A DNA stretch of 64,000 bases from Caldicellulosiruptor acetigenus (GCF_026914305.1 NZ_CP113866.1:2422001-2486000); one strand, 5' to 3'; counted from the first letter of the stretch, positions 17,182 through 27,605 are shown. Program-made: numbers and translations. The notes: generated by a model from the sequence alone, not told the origin.

Positions 17182-20100
17182 AGCTCCACCAACACCTTCT
17201 TGTACCCGTTCCAGATGTATTTTACTTTGAGAACACAGCCTTTGCTTCGGTCTGAAATAAGTTCATAAATGCAAAGTCCTGGCACTGTTTTGTAATCTCC
17301 CCATAGAATCTGGGAGTTCATGATATAGTCAAATTCAAGATTTTCTATGAGTTCAAACATCTTTTCAATGTTGTTCTCATCAACGCCGGCAAACGCCTCA
17401 TCAAGCGCAATTATGCGCGGTGCAAAACTCGCAGCGCTCTGGTACTTTGCACACAGTGCCGCCAAAAGAGGAACATAAATGGAAAGTGCTTTTTCGCCGC
17501 CAGAAAACTTGTCGTACGCGTTGTTTGTAAGCTCTCTTCTATTTTCTGCACCTCTTTGGAAGTAGAGCCGAAACTCAAACCACTGCCTGTAATCCAAAAT
17601 CTCTTTCATTATCTCATAAAGACTGCGAAAACTGTCGGGTGAGTCCTGAAGCCTTTTTGCTCTTTCAATACGTGCTCTAAAATGCTTGACAATCTTTTGC
17701 CTGTCGCTATCTGAAGCTGTTGCCGGGTCTTTGCTGATAAGTTTTACAAGTTCTGATGTTGAAAGCTCATCTTCAAGTTCCTGCTTTTTCTGCTCCCACG
17801 AAAGCCTGAATTTAAGATTTCCTGAAAGGTCCATGCCGTCCATTAGCTCATTCATCCTCTTTACCCAGTCCTGGGCAAGCATTATCTTGCGTGAGATTTT
17901 AAAGCCTATGTCCTTTGCCAAAACCTCTTCAAAAAGCTCTCTTTCCTGCTGGGTAATAAGATTTTTCTTCTCGATTATCTCAGAATCTATTCTCTCTAAA
18001 AACTCATAAAGCGAAAGCACCCTTCCATCCTTCTTTGCTGTCCACAAATATCTTGCATAGCCAGTTTTATTATCTTCCTTGAGGTTCAGATTTGCTCCAA
18101 ACTCTGCAAGCTGCACTTGGGCTTCATAGTGTGCAGAGATGAGCCTTTGCAAAACCTGGTTTAAGTCCTTAGATTTAAATTCATTAGCAAAGCTACTTTT
18201 TTCCTTTGCAAACTCTAAAAGTTTGGTCTCATCCTCAAGATTTTCTTCCTTCCATACAAAACCAAAAGAAAGTTCAATCTTCAATACTTCAAGGCAATTT
18301 GTGTACTCCATTTTGGCTTTCTCAAGCTGCAGAGCTTTTGTCTCAATCAGCGTCTCAAGCCGCGAAATTTTTGCAATTACTTCCTGAAGATTTCTGTTAA
18401 AGCTTTCTATCTCCTTAGGAATACTATCAAGACGCTCAATTGCCTTTTGCTGCTCTTCAAAAAGCTTTTGAGCATCATCGCTTGAAAGCCTTTTTTCAAT
18501 TTCAGCCTTCTTTAAACTTAAGCTCTCCCACCTTGTCTTCAGGCTCTGAAGGTCAAAACTTAAATTCTGCAGGCTTTCTTCTATCTGCAGAGTTTGTTCT
18601 CTTTTTGATGTTACTGTTCTTGAAACCAATTTTTCTTTTTCGACCTCGTTTTCTAAATCAACTAGCACACTTTTAAGCTTTTGTGCTTCCTGAGCAAGTT
18701 TCAAAAAATTATCCTTTGCAGCTGTGACAGAAAGTTTTGTTGCAATGACAGAAATCTCATGCTTCAAGCTATTTTCCTTGCTCAATAGCTCTCTTGTCTT
18801 CTTCTCTAAAAATTCTATCTCTTTTTGAAGTTTTAACTTTTGATTTTCTCTTTCTTCAATCATCTCAAATGCAGTGTCAAGGTCAACCAATGAAGGAAAG
18901 CTGTCTCTCTCGTTTTTAAGCTTCTCAACCAAATTTTTCTGTGCATTTCTCTCCTGTTTTTTGTTATCTAATTCAACTGAAAGTTTCTGCACTTCATCTT
19001 CAAGCTGGGATATTAACATCTGCCTGTACCTTCTTCTATTTTCAATGCCAATAAACCTTGCATTTTCGCACGTGGTTGTCCTACCTTTTAAAATTCCGCT
19101 ACCAAACCTTCCATCCTCGCAGATGTAGACGCCTTCATCTTTTTCGGTGGCGAATATACTGTCAATCACAGCTGCCACTTCCTGTTTTAGCTCAATAGGT
19201 CCGTCAAAGTTGGCAACTTCTAAAAACTGGTTTAGTGTGTGCGAAAAATACGCAGGTTTTGAAATTAAAATCATTTCTTTTTCATCATCCAAAAGGTCCG
19301 AAAGAACATCTTTGTACTTTTCTGGCACAATCAGAGCATTCAAGATTCCAAGACAGCTCAGCGCATCTTCAATAATAGCTTTCTTTTTTTCATCCACACC
19401 GTCTTTAAAATCCACAGCCATATAAAAAGGTATAAATGGCACCCCTTTTTGCAAAAGCCTGTCTCTTACCTTCTTTTGCTGAGATGAGAGTATAATCTCA
19501 TCATCTTTCTGGCTTCTAATCCTCTCAATCTCTTCTTTCTTAGCTTTTATCTGGTTATTCAAAACTTCTATCTCAAACTCAAGTCTTCTTATTGTATCTG
19601 AGATAGAAAGGTAATGGAAGTTATAAATATCATCTAAGATTGAATATATTCTGCCATAATCCCCTTTCTTCTCACAACTATTTATCGCCTGGAAAATTGC
19701 TGTTCTCTGCTCATCTTGAGCTTTGAAAACCTCATTTTGTTCAAAGTAAATAGAAATAGCATTCTTCAGACTATTTTTTACTTCTTCAAGCTGAAACAAA
19801 AGATTTTGTATCTCTTCCTCCACCTTTTGTGATTCTGCTCTGTTCATATCAAGCTCCCTGTAAAGACCATCTAAATCCTTCTTGATTTCATTCAGCTTTT
19901 CATAGTTTTTCAGTGCAATCTCAACCTGAGATAAGAAAGATGAAAGCTCATCCTTTAAAATGTCAAGGCTACCCTGCTCAAGAAGATACATATCAAGCGT
20001 TTCTGAGAATCTTTGAAAACCAATAGATTCGATTAGCAATTTGCCTTCTTCGACGCTATCTTTTATTTTTCTTTTATACTCCTCAAGCTCTTCTTCTAAA

Positions 20101-21236
20101 GCTATAAGCTGCTGCCTTTCCTTTTCAAGTTTTTGTGAAGCAGAATTTATCTGGGAAAGCTTTTTGTTTTTCTGCTCCTCAAGTTCTCTGAGCTCTTCTT
20201 TTATATTTAAAAGCTCCTTTTGAAGCTTGAATATGTCACTTTCTTTTATACTTTCAAGCCTCAATGTCAAAGACTCTTGTTCCTTTTTAAGCTCTTCTAT
20301 TTTTTCTTCTATCTGAGCTTTCAACTCTCTATTTTTCTCAACATCAGCTTTAGCTTTTTCAACCTCTTTTTTGAGGTTTAAATATTCTTTGCTGCTCTCA
20401 AGCACGCTAAATATACTTTGCGCAAGCAAAAGCTTGTTGTACTCATCATAAACCTTTTTTAATCTTTCCAGCACGTTTTTTATAATCTCAAGATTTTTCA
20501 GCTCTGTTTGAATTCTGTCCATGTTCTCTATGGAGTCAGAAAGTGCACGAAGGTCTGACTCAGAAAGAGCTGGTAAAGACTCCTGAAGCATCTTGTAGAC
20601 AGTATCAGGTTTTATATCCTTAGAAAGCTTTGGTGCTCTTATTCGAACTATCAGCTCTATCAAATTCTCAAAGTCTTCTATGTTCTCAAAACCAAACAGA
20701 ATTTTGTTGACTTCCTCCATATAATCTTTTCTGCTTGAAAAGACCTTGCCGCCGTCTCCTATGAGGTTTTCAAACTTCTTCCTGGTAAGTGGAATCTTTT
20801 GGTCACCTATCTTTTCATAAAAGAAGATGTCAACTCCAAACCTTCTCCCGTCTGTTAGAACAAAATACCATGTATCAGGGCTTGTGCCTCTTTTTGCCCT
20901 TATTCCCATGCCTATGGATACGAATATATTCTGCTTTTTAAACTCAAGAAAAAGATAAGCTATTGCCTCGTTTTTCTGACCCGGGCCCTGGTCGCCAAGA
21001 ACATAATCTTCAAGTTTTCGCGCATTTGACCCAAAAGAGTCAAGCCTGGACGGGTGGTAGTTGCCATCTAAAAGCAGGGTAATAAAACTTTGCATTGTGA
21101 CAGACTTGCCTGAAGCGTTAGGACCGCGAATAAGCATCCTGCCATCGTAAAAGTCAAAATACTCCTCGTCATAGTACCAGTAGTTAAAAACCCCGGCTCT
21201 GCTTAGCACCCATCTATTTTCCTTGCTCATTGTCAA
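17178..21236 (-). CDS. jetC: Wadjet subunit JetC (SMC/MukB-like ATPase, TIGR02680)
   Basis: A very long ATPase of about 1350 aa with the SMC layout. An N-terminal head has Walker A (RGPNASGKSVTM) near residue 40 and the family opening RWVLSRAGVFNYWYYDEEYF. Two long coiled-coil arms span about 250-500 and 720-1000 with a hinge region between. The C-terminal head has signature KFSGGEKALSIYVPLL and Walker B IIALDEAFAGVDE. Such motors extrude DNA loops and detect small circular DNA. I chose the TTG at 21236, eight nt after GGAGG; an ATG at 21230 is a close alternative. The gene is full length. Confidence 0.92.
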   Translation of the reverse strand: MTMSKENRWVLSRAGVFNYWYYDEEYFDFYDGRMLIRGPNASGKSVTMQSFITLLLDGNYHPSRLDSFGSNARKLEDYVLGDQGPGQKNEAIAYLFLEFKKQNIFVSIGMGIRAKRGTSPDTWYFVLTDGRRFGVDIFFYEKIGDQKIPLTRKKFENLIGDGGKVFSSRKDYMEEVNKILFGFENIEDFENLIELIVRIRAPKLSKDIKPDTVYKMLQESLPALSESDLRALSDSIENMDRIQTELKNLEIIKNVLERLKKVYDEYNKLLLAQSIFSVLESSKEYLNLKKEVEKAKADVEKNRELKAQIEEKIEELKKEQESLTLRLESIKESDIFKLQKELLNIKEELRELEEQKNKKLSQINSASQKLEKERQQLIALEEELEEYKRKIKDSVEEGKLLIESIGFQRFSETLDMYLLEQGSLDILKDELSSFLSQVEIALKNYEKLNEIKKDLDGLYRELDMNRAESQKVEEEIQNLLFQLEEVKNSLKNAISIYFEQNEVFKAQDEQRTAIFQAINSCEKKGDYGRIYSILDDIYNFHYLSISDTIRRLEFEIEVLNNQIKAKKEEIERIRSQKDDEIILSSQQKKVRDRLLQKGVPFIPFYMAVDFKDGVDEKKKAIIEDALSCLGILNALIVPEKYKDVLSDLLDDEKEMILISKPAYFSHTLNQFLEVANFDGPIELKQEVAAVIDSIFATEKDEGVYICEDGRFGSGILKGRTTTCENARFIGIENRRRYRQMLISQLEDEVQKLSVELDNKKQERNAQKNLVEKLKNERDSFPSLVDLDTAFEMIEERENQKLKLQKEIEFLEKKTRELLSKENSLKHEISVIATKLSVTAAKDNFLKLAQEAQKLKSVLVDLENEVEKEKLVSRTVTSKREQTLQIEESLQNLSFDLQSLKTRWESLSLKKAEIEKRLSSDDAQKLFEEQQKAIERLDSIPKEIESFNRNLQEVIAKISRLETLIETKALQLEKAKMEYTNCLEVLKIELSFGFVWKEENLEDETKLLEFAKEKSSFANEFKSKDLNQVLQRLISAHYEAQVQLAEFGANLNLKEDNKTGYARYLWTAKKDGRVLSLYEFLERIDSEIIEKKNLITQQERELFEEVLAKDIGFKISRKIMLAQDWVKRMNELMDGMDLSGNLKFRLSWEQKKQELEDELSTSELVKLISKDPATASDSDRQKIVKHFRARIERAKRLQDSPDSFRSLYEIMKEILDYRQWFEFRLYFQRGAENRRELTNNAYDKFSGGEKALSIYVPLLAALCAKYQSAASFAPRIIALDEAFAGVDENNIEKMFELIENLEFDYIMNSQILWGDYKTVPGLCIYELISDRSKGCVLKVKYIWNGYKKVLVEL

Positions 21237-21265
21237 AATACAAACCTCCATCTACATTTATATCC

Positions 21266-22438
21266 TCAGAATCTTTCTTCTATACCATCATCTTGCAAAG
21301 AAAGCTCACCATTTGCAACAAAGTCCTGATACTCACCAACAACTCTTAAAAAAATAGGGGATATGACAAGATATCCATCGTCATTTGTCTTTGCAAAACT
21401 GTGAAGGTGCAAAAATTCTAAAAGTTCTTCAAATATTTTATCAGTGGATTTTTCCCTCCACTCCTTGTTCCAAAAATGCCCGTATTTTTTCTTGACATCC
21501 TCCACAATTAGCTTAAAATGGTCAAGCGAAATTTCAAGCATCTCATGGGCAGGCGAAAGTCTCAGCTCCCCTTTTTCAACCCTTTCAAGAAGTTCTCTTG
21601 AGCACAAAAGCAATACGTCGCACAGGTTTGAATTGTCAGGATAGGTATACTCGTAGTCACCTTCAACGCTAAGGTATGCAAACGACTTGAACAGGTGAAG
21701 TTCAAGCTCTGGCACAAACCTTTCAAGGTCCTGTGAAATTGTTGTCTTTTGTTTTTTAATGTAATAAAGTGGTGCTTCACTCTCAAAATCCACAATGCCA
21801 TCTATCAAAAGCCCTCTGTAGGCTTTTATTCTCTTTATGTCAGTTATTTGGTCAGAAAGTCCATTTGTAAACTCAAACTCGCTATTTAAAATCTCTTCAA
21901 CTGACGAATACTCAACAAGGCTTTTAGGAAAAGTTCTCATAAAATATTTTGATAGCCCTGTTGATTCATAAAGTACATCAACATCAGCTCTTTCCACAAA
22001 CAGGTCTTGATTGCCATCATCTATCTTGATAAGCCCCATCCTCTCGCAAAACTTTAGCACTCTAATAAGCGACCTTCTGTCAGAATACATTGTCCAGTCA
22101 ATTTCCTCGTAAGGATAATTCGAGCGTATATACTGCGTGATATCCTCAAGCAAAAACTGAGTGTCTCTGCCCTTGTCCTCTAAAAATGCAAGAACAAGAC
22201 AGAAAAATACATAGTCTTTCGGCTCTTCAAACTCCAAAATCCCCATGTACTCTCTTGGGACAAGGGGTACCTTTTCAAGTCTGACCATTTCAGATGTAGC
22301 ATAAAATCTAAGTCCCAGTTTGGTAACTATAAAGTCTTTTAACTCTTTGTCAATGTTCTTGCACTCATAATAGCTTTCAACATCTTTTTCTTTTAAAATC
22401 CAAAAGTTACTAAGTAGCTTTAAAAGAGCACTTTTCAT
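21266..22438 (-). CDS. jetB: Wadjet subunit JetB (TIGR02678/DUF2398-type, KITE-like)
   Basis: A 390-aa protein placed between jetA and jetC. The sequence pattern (LRFYATSEMVRLEK, DYVFFCLVLAFLEDK, LIRVLKFCERMGLIKIDDG) fits the DUF2398 family, which supplies the winged-helix KITE subunit of this Wadjet type. It should bind the JetC heads and the JetA kleisin-like subunit. Start ATG 22438, with AGGAAAGAAG upstream, lies 24 bp after the jetA stop. No catalytic site is expected or seen. Confidence 0.85.
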   Translation of the reverse strand: MKSALLKLLSNFWILKEKDVESYYECKNIDKELKDFIVTKLGLRFYATSEMVRLEKVPLVPREYMGILEFEEPKDYVFFCLVLAFLEDKGRDTQFLLEDITQYIRSNYPYEEIDWTMYSDRRSLIRVLKFCERMGLIKIDDGNQDLFVERADVDVLYESTGLSKYFMRTFPKSLVEYSSVEEILNSEFEFTNGLSDQITDIKRIKAYRGLLIDGIVDFESEAPLYYIKKQKTTISQDLERFVPELELHLFKSFAYLSVEGDYEYTYPDNSNLCDVLLLCSRELLERVEKGELRLSPAHEMLEISLDHFKLIVEDVKKKYGHFWNKEWREKSTDKIFEELLEFLHLHSFAKTNDDGYLVISPIFLRVVGEYQDFVANGELSLQDDGIEERF

Positions 22439-22461
22439 CTTTTCTTCTTTCCTGCCTTTCT

Positions 22462-23925
22462 TTACTTAACAAACTCAATTACATACGCCGGCATCTCAAG
22501 CTCACCATCTGTTGATTTTAGAACGCAATACCTTCCATCTTTTGGTCTTACAACTTTAAATCTTTTCCCTGAGTCTGTATTACCAAAACCTGACGAAAGT
22601 CCTCTTGAGAGCCACACAAGAAGTTTTTTTCTAACCTGTGGAGTCAAAACAGGAAGATTTTCAAACTCAATTTTTCCATCTTTTATAAGCTCAGCAACAA
22701 GCTTTTCTTCCTCTTCAATCTTCTTTTTGTACTCTTCAAACCTTTTCTTCTTGTCTTCAGAAAATTCAGATGCCGGCAAAACCTTGCTCTTTTCCCTCAC
22801 AAGCCTTCCTCTTGAGTGTAGCAAACTCTTCATTGGTGGCACGTCAAGAATGCTAAGGCTTGCAAGCTCACTCTGTCTCTTCTCCTCGGCTGCAATGTAC
22901 CGTGGCAAAAGCACGCCAAACACAACTGCAGAAAGCTTGTGACATGTAGCTAAATCAAGGCTTGAGAAGATTTTTGCCAAGTGCCTGTACTCTTCCTGTC
23001 TGTTTACTTTGACACTTGACATCTCTGAAAGCCTTGCTGCAAGGTCAGACACTTTTCTTATAAGTCCCTGAATCTGGTCAGAAAGTTTTTCTGCCTGGCC
23101 ATGAGGAGCAACAAACCAAAGTTTTATATTGTCAAACCTTGCTTTTATGTTCTTTTCTATGCTCTCTGGGTCTTTGAATATGTTTTTGGGATGCTCTTTT
23201 TCCTGGGCGATTATGTAGTTCAAAAGCTTTTCTATTTTAGCAGCTTCCAATGACAAAAAGGTAGATCTTATTCTTGGAAGATAGTTCTGAAATATGACAT
23301 AGAAGTTGTAAAGGTACTGTACAAGCTTTGACTTGTAGTCCAAAAACTTTTCTTTTATCATGAGATTTTCTGCTTCATACGATTTTAACATTGAGATATA
23401 CTCTGAATAGCTCTTTTCAATCTCCTCAAAAGCTCTTGTTAGCTCGTCCCACCAGTCAACTGCTCTTTTTTGTGGGTCATCTAATACACTGTCCACTTGC
23501 TGAAGCAAGAAATATATCTTTTCAATGTGCTTGGTATTTAGCTCTGCTTTTGTGTCTTCTTGAGTTTCAAGTTCAAACAAAAACCTTTCAATCTTGAGAC
23601 CTATAGGTGTAAGTTCATACAAAAATCTTTTGTTTTTGAACTCTTCAACAGTCCTGGTCTTTGAGGTGTCCTGGATTGAGTTGAGGTTCCCCCACTCAAC
23701 AAGATTTTTCAAATCCTGTTCGCACATCTGCTCTGTGTAGTCTGCAAACTGTGGAAAATTTTTTAAAAATGTGAAAATCTCCTCTTTTGTAAGCCTATTT
23801 TTGTACTCTAAATGGCACAAAAAACAGTATCTCATAATTGTTCTGTATCTTTCTGAATTAGGTGCTGTGAGGTACTCAAAATATTTGAGTTTTCCCAAAA
23901 GCGGAGCTTGAAAACTATTTATCAT
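22462..23925 (-). CDS. jetA: Wadjet subunit JetA (TIGR02677/DUF2397-type, kleisin-like)
   Basis: A 487-aa protein, first gene of the cassette. The opening LKYFEYLTAPNSERYRTIMRY matches the DUF2397 consensus, and a helical middle and charged C-terminus follow. In Wadjet complexes JetA bridges the two JetC heads together with JetB. The start ATG at 23925 is preceded by GGAAGGT. Its promoter (23962-23969) lies immediately after the terminator of the upstream coiled-coil gene, so the cassette is an independent unit. The set corresponds to the DUF2397/DUF2398 class, which I recall as type II. Confidence 0.87.
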   Translation of the reverse strand: MINSFQAPLLGKLKYFEYLTAPNSERYRTIMRYCFLCHLEYKNRLTKEEIFTFLKNFPQFADYTEQMCEQDLKNLVEWGNLNSIQDTSKTRTVEEFKNKRFLYELTPIGLKIERFLFELETQEDTKAELNTKHIEKIYFLLQQVDSVLDDPQKRAVDWWDELTRAFEEIEKSYSEYISMLKSYEAENLMIKEKFLDYKSKLVQYLYNFYVIFQNYLPRIRSTFLSLEAAKIEKLLNYIIAQEKEHPKNIFKDPESIEKNIKARFDNIKLWFVAPHGQAEKLSDQIQGLIRKVSDLAARLSEMSSVKVNRQEEYRHLAKIFSSLDLATCHKLSAVVFGVLLPRYIAAEEKRQSELASLSILDVPPMKSLLHSRGRLVREKSKVLPASEFSEDKKKRFEEYKKKIEEEEKLVAELIKDGKIEFENLPVLTPQVRKKLLVWLSRGLSSGFGNTDSGKRFKVVRPKDGRYCVLKSTDGELEMPAYVIEFVK

Positions 23926-23961
23926 CTTAACGTTCTACCTTCCATCAAAATCTTACTTAAA

Positions 23962-23969
23962 ATTATATC
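23962..23969 (-). promoter_or_regulatory. Extended -10 promoter of the Wadjet operon
   Basis: Minus strand TG-A-TATAAT with the hexamer at 23962-23967. No good -35 box is visible, because the -35 region is the T-tract of the preceding terminator. It lies 37 bp before the jetA start. Confidence 0.5.
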
Positions 23970-23983
23970 ACATCCTGGTAAAC

Positions 23984-24020
23984 AAAAAAGGGGCTTTAAA
24001 TTTGCTTTTATACAGCCCCT
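23984..24020 (-). terminator. Terminator of the coiled-coil gene
   Basis: AGGGGCT (23989-23995) and AGCCCCT (24014-24020) form the stem. The minus-strand T-run TTTTTTGTTT follows. Confidence 0.8.
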
Positions 24021-24026
24021 CTTACT

Positions 24027-24665
24027 CTAATTTGCTGAAAACACAGCTTTTTTGAGATTGCTTATTTCAACCTCATGCCTGCCCAAAATCTCATAAAACA
24101 CTTCCACCTTTACTCTGTTTTCTTTAAGCTCTTTTAAATCTTTCTTCATTTCCTCCAGGTTACTTGAGAGCTGCCTTACAGCAAATTCAAGCACAACAAA
24201 CCTTCCATCAACATACTTTCTCAGCTCTTCATGTTCACGCTTGTCCTGCTCAAAGTGAGACTGCTGGATTTCTGCCATAAGCTCAAGTTTTCTTTTGAGG
24301 TCTTCGAGCATAACAGAATTCTTGGTTGTCTCAACCTCAAGCCTGTCAACCCTCTTCTCAAGAGTGTCAAGTCTTTGTTCTACTGCATCAAGTCTTTGTT
24401 CTACCCTGTCAAGTCGTTCTTCTACTGCGTTAAGTCTTTCTTCCACTCTGTCAAGTCTCTGTTCTACCTTGTCAAGTCTCTGTTCTACTTCGTCAAGTCT
24501 TTTCTCTACTGCATCAAGCCTTTGTTCAACCATGTCAAGCCTTTCTTCTACTTTATCAAGCCTTTTCTCTACCCTGTCAAGCCTTTGCTTTACCTCTTCA
24601 AGACCGTCGTTTATTCTATCCACTTTCTCTAACATCAAAGTCATCATCTGTCTTAACTCTTCCAT
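24027..24665 (-). CDS. Coiled-coil protein built on heptad repeats
   Basis: A 212-aa cytoplasmic protein with no signal peptide. Residues 25-108 are twelve consecutive heptads of the form VE(Q/E/K)RLD(x), an almost ideal coiled coil, followed by a less regular helical part to the C-terminus. Such sequence resembles phage-tail-fibre-like or structural coiled coils, but I recognise no named family. Start ATG follows GGAGATGAG. It has its own promoter and terminator and sits directly upstream of the Wadjet operon in the same direction. A link to Wadjet is only positional. Confidence 0.8.
   Translation of the reverse strand: MEELRQMMTLMLEKVDRINDGLEEVKQRLDRVEKRLDKVEERLDMVEQRLDAVEKRLDEVEQRLDKVEQRLDRVEERLNAVEERLDRVEQRLDAVEQRLDTLEKRVDRLEVETTKNSVMLEDLKRKLELMAEIQQSHFEQDKREHEELRKYVDGRFVVLEFAVRQLSSNLEEMKKDLKELKENRVKVEVFYEILGRHEVEISNLKKAVFSAN
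24342..24593 (-). repeat. Twelve 21-bp tandem repeats encoding heptads
   Basis: The DNA repeats a 21-bp unit (plus-strand core like TCAAGTCTTTGTTCTAC) twelve times, one heptad per unit, with scattered substitutions. The repeat length keeps frame, so copy number can change without breaking the protein. Confidence 0.85.
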
Positions 24666-24695
24666 TTAATCTCATCTCCTCTATATTTTAAGAAC

Positions 24696-24724
24696 ATTAT
24701 ACATCAAAGATGCCAATATTTCAA
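24696..24724 (-). promoter_or_regulatory. Promoter of the coiled-coil gene
   Basis: Minus strand TTGAAA (24719-24724), 17-bp spacer, TATAAT (24696-24701), 31 bp before the start codon. A near-consensus sigma-A site. Confidence 0.7.
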
Positions 24725-24761
24725 AGTGTATATATTGTTATATATGCCATGTAATAACATA

Positions 24762-25799
24762 TCATCTTAAGATAAGCATTGCATCCCCAAAACTAAAGAA
24801 CCTATATCGCATGTCAACTGCAATCTTGTATGCATTCATGATTCTTTCATACCCACCAAATGCACAGACAAGCATCATCAAGGTGGTATCCGGAAGATGA
24901 AAGTTTGTCACAAGCCCGTCAAGTACCTTAAAGTTATACCCTGGATAGATGAAGATATCAGTCCAACCTTTTTTTGCTTTTACCCTTCCTGTTTCATCGC
25001 TACACGACTCTAAAACCCTGCACGATGTTGTTCCAACCGCAATGACTCTTTTTCCAACCTCTTTTGCTCTGTTTATTTTATCTGCAACATCCTGAGAAAT
25101 CTCATAGTACTCCTCATGCATCTTGTGCTCCTCTACATTTTCAACCTTAACAGGCTTAAAAGTTCCAAGCCCAACGTGCAGTGTCACATACAAAATCTCA
25201 ACACCTTTTTTTGATATTCTATCCAGAAGCTCTTCCGTAAAGTGAAGACCTGCAGTCGGTGCTGCAGCAGAACCAGGCACTTTGCTGTACACAGTCTGAT
25301 ACCTTGAAAGGTCGTCAAGCTCCTCTTTTATATATGGTGGAAGAGGAATCTTGCCCAGTCTTTCTAAAACCTCTTCGAACACCCCTTCGTAATAGAACCT
25401 CACAATCCTTGTGCCTTCATCCTGATTTACATGCAAAACCTCGGCTTTAAGTTCTCCATTGCCAAACACAAACTTTCTTCCTTTTCGCGCCTTTTTGCCC
25501 GGCCGTGTCATGACCTCCCATGTGTTTATATCAAGCCTTTTTACAAGCAAAAATTCTATAAAACTGCCTGTGTCCTCTCTTTGCCCAATCAAACGTGCAG
25601 GTATGACCTTTGAGTTATTTAGAACAAGACAGTCACCTTCGTTTAAGTATTCAACTATATCGCGGAAAATTCTGTGCTCAATTGTACCGTCTGGCAAAAT
25701 AACCATAAGTCTTGAGCTGTCCCGGGGCTCAACAGGTTTTTGTGCAATCAGCTCTTCAGGAAGGTCATAGTGAAAGTCGCTGAGTTTCCATTTTCTCAT
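24762..25799 (-). CDS. queA: QueA S-adenosylmethionine:tRNA ribosyltransferase-isomerase
   Basis: Transfers the ribose of SAM to preQ1 in tRNA to make epoxyqueuosine, a step of queuosine synthesis. The 345-aa length is typical. Family blocks visible: [14 protein letters not shown] at the N-terminus, [37 protein letters not shown] [25 protein letters not shown] and [14 protein letters not shown]. It overlaps the upstream SpoIID-like gene by 4 bp (ATGA). No other queuosine gene is in the window. Confidence 0.96.
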   Translation of the reverse strand: MRKWKLSDFHYDLPEELIAQKPVEPRDSSRLMVILPDGTIEHRIFRDIVEYLNEGDCLVLNNSKVIPARLIGQREDTGSFIEFLLVKRLDINTWEVMTRPGKKARKGRKFVFGNGELKAEVLHVNQDEGTRIVRFYYEGVFEEVLERLGKIPLPPYIKEELDDLSRYQTVYSKVPGSAAAPTAGLHFTEELLDRISKKGVEILYVTLHVGLGTFKPVKVENVEEHKMHEEYYEISQDVADKINRAKEVGKRVIAVGTTSCRVLESCSDETGRVKAKKGWTDIFIYPGYNFKVLDGLVTNFHLPDTTLMMLVCAFGGYERIMNAYKIAVDMRYRFFSFGDAMLILR

Positions 25800-27538
25800 C
25801 TTTTTTCAATCTCAACTCCTGTGTAATAGTGTTTGATAATCTGCTTATAATTATAACCACTTTCAGCAAGGCCTTTTGCACCCCACTGGCTCATTCCAAC
25901 GCCGTGTCCCCAGCCCTTGCCATTGAATGTGTAAGTAGTAGGAATAAGTGGCACCTTGTCAATGCTGCCATCCGGATTTACAACATCTATATATTGCTGT
26001 GAATATGTCTGACCTTCAGTTTCAAAACTTCCAAAATTCTCAGACTGGTACACCTCATCATATGTCGAAAGATACACACTTTCAGCAGTTTGTGGCAAAA
26101 GCTTCTCAGTTTCTTCAAAATTTTGCGCCTGCCCAGCAACCACCGCTCTTTTTACACTCCCATCTTCGAACAAAATCTTCTGGCTGCTTATTCTTACCTT
26201 TTTCACCTTCCCATTGCTATCTACCACGGCTACATCTGCATCTGTTGCAATTGTATATGCCTGGCTGTAAAGGCCAAACAAAAGGCGTGTTGCTTCTTTT
26301 TGGCACTCATACTCGCCTTGCGTGCCCACAATTTTTAGCCTCAAAACCCTTCCCGCTTTTGTGTACTCAAGAGCTTGAATATCCAAAATATCGCCAATGT
26401 CTATGTTTCTTTTTTTGAGCATATTTTTTATTTCATCTTTGGTAAACTGAAATAACCACGACGACTTTGAATTTTTTGCTTCTTTAGAGTTGTCAACAGA
26501 CCTCAAATACTCAACAGGGTACCTCCAGACATTTTCAGAATCCTCTGTGGGAATACCGCCTGTTGACGAAAAATACACAGCGTCAATCGGGTTGCCTTTG
26601 TATGTTATAATCTCACCTCTTGTTGAGTCAACAGCTGCAATTGCTTGCTTTTCACCATATGTGCCATCGACCGCACCACCATATACCTGACAGTGGTCTG
26701 TCGGGCACAGGTCAAACCCAATTGATTGGTGCTTGCCAAGGTTCCTCACAGCATACGTTCGGGCAATCACAGCAAATGCCTTTACAGCTTCCATTGGCCA
26801 CAGCGGGTCAACCTCCATCCTGATAACGCCATACAGATACTCTTCAAGCTTTGTAACATTTATAACTGTCATATCACTACCTTTTATTCTTTTAAACTCA
26901 GCCCTTCCCCTGAACCATCTGTCACCTATCTTTATTCTCTCAACCCCATTTTGCTTTTGCGGAATTAACATCAAAAACCTTGTATTCTGCCCGTCAAATC
27001 CAAAAATAACTTTGCCACTCTCATCTTTTACAAGCACCATCATCTCCGAAGAATAAATGGTTGCACCAGAAAGTTTTGCCGCCAGCTTTTTTGCATCATT
27101 TATATTGTCAAAGCAGCCAATTAATATGCTATATCCACCATTTACAAAGCCAACAAAAGCACCTTTGAAGGAAGAAAAACTTTTCAAGCTATTCTCTGCT
27201 GTTTTGTATGAAATATACCTCCCAACTGCCACATGATAATTTGGTCCTTCTTGACCATTCTTTTTGTATACATCCTTTGAAACTGTAAGACTATTTTTTT
27301 GTGTATCAGCAATTGTAATAAAGTTTTTGTCATCAGAAATAGCCAAAAAAAGGCTTCCTTTCGCCTCAATTTTTGCAGAATCCACCGGGCTTGATTTTTT
27401 GTAACCATCAGCATAAAACACACCTATTCTTATCCACTCCGGAATTTGAGTTTGTGAAAATGTGGGTAATATATTAATTGAAGAAAAAACTATAAAAAAG
27501 ATAGCTGTTAACACCCCGCACAAAAGTTTTTTAGCCAT
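25796..27538 (-). CDS. Exported SpoIID/LytB-domain protein with SPOR domain
   Basis: A 580-aa cell-wall protein with a signal peptide ([15 protein letters not shown]...). A SPOR-like peptidoglycan-binding region lies around residues 75-170 ([22 protein letters not shown]). A SpoIID domain follows with the signature [20 protein letters not shown] and ARTYAVRN, and the end has [13 protein letters not shown]. SpoIID proteins are lytic transglycosylases acting on stripped glycan, known from spore engulfment and, as LytB, from vegetative autolysin regulation. I chose ATG 27538, behind AAAGGAGAG. It is co-transcribed with queA. Confidence 0.9.
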   Translation of the reverse strand: MAKKLLCGVLTAIFFIVFSSINILPTFSQTQIPEWIRIGVFYADGYKKSSPVDSAKIEAKGSLFLAISDDKNFITIADTQKNSLTVSKDVYKKNGQEGPNYHVAVGRYISYKTAENSLKSFSSFKGAFVGFVNGGYSILIGCFDNINDAKKLAAKLSGATIYSSEMMVLVKDESGKVIFGFDGQNTRFLMLIPQKQNGVERIKIGDRWFRGRAEFKRIKGSDMTVINVTKLEEYLYGVIRMEVDPLWPMEAVKAFAVIARTYAVRNLGKHQSIGFDLCPTDHCQVYGGAVDGTYGEKQAIAAVDSTRGEIITYKGNPIDAVYFSSTGGIPTEDSENVWRYPVEYLRSVDNSKEAKNSKSSWLFQFTKDEIKNMLKKRNIDIGDILDIQALEYTKAGRVLRLKIVGTQGEYECQKEATRLLFGLYSQAYTIATDADVAVVDSNGKVKKVRISSQKILFEDGSVKRAVVAGQAQNFEETEKLLPQTAESVYLSTYDEVYQSENFGSFETEGQTYSQQYIDVVNPDGSIDKVPLIPTTYTFNGKGWGHGVGMSQWGAKGLAESGYNYKQIIKHYYTGVEIEKR

Positions 27539-27605
27539 TTTTGTCTCTCCTTTTTGTTTTAGCAATTATGCGCCTTTTATTAATTTTATTTTAACAAAAT
27601 CCCTC

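Noticed and set aside
24342..24593. CRISPR-like array
   Set aside because: The repeats are 21 bp, contiguous without spacers and in frame within a coding gene. No CRISPR array or cas gene was seen anywhere in the window.
24231..24669. Plus-strand frames of 133 and 124 codons with Ser/Leu- and Phe/Tyr-rich repeats
   Set aside because: They are exact antisense shadows of the 21-bp heptad repeats in the coiled-coil gene, with no ribosome site.
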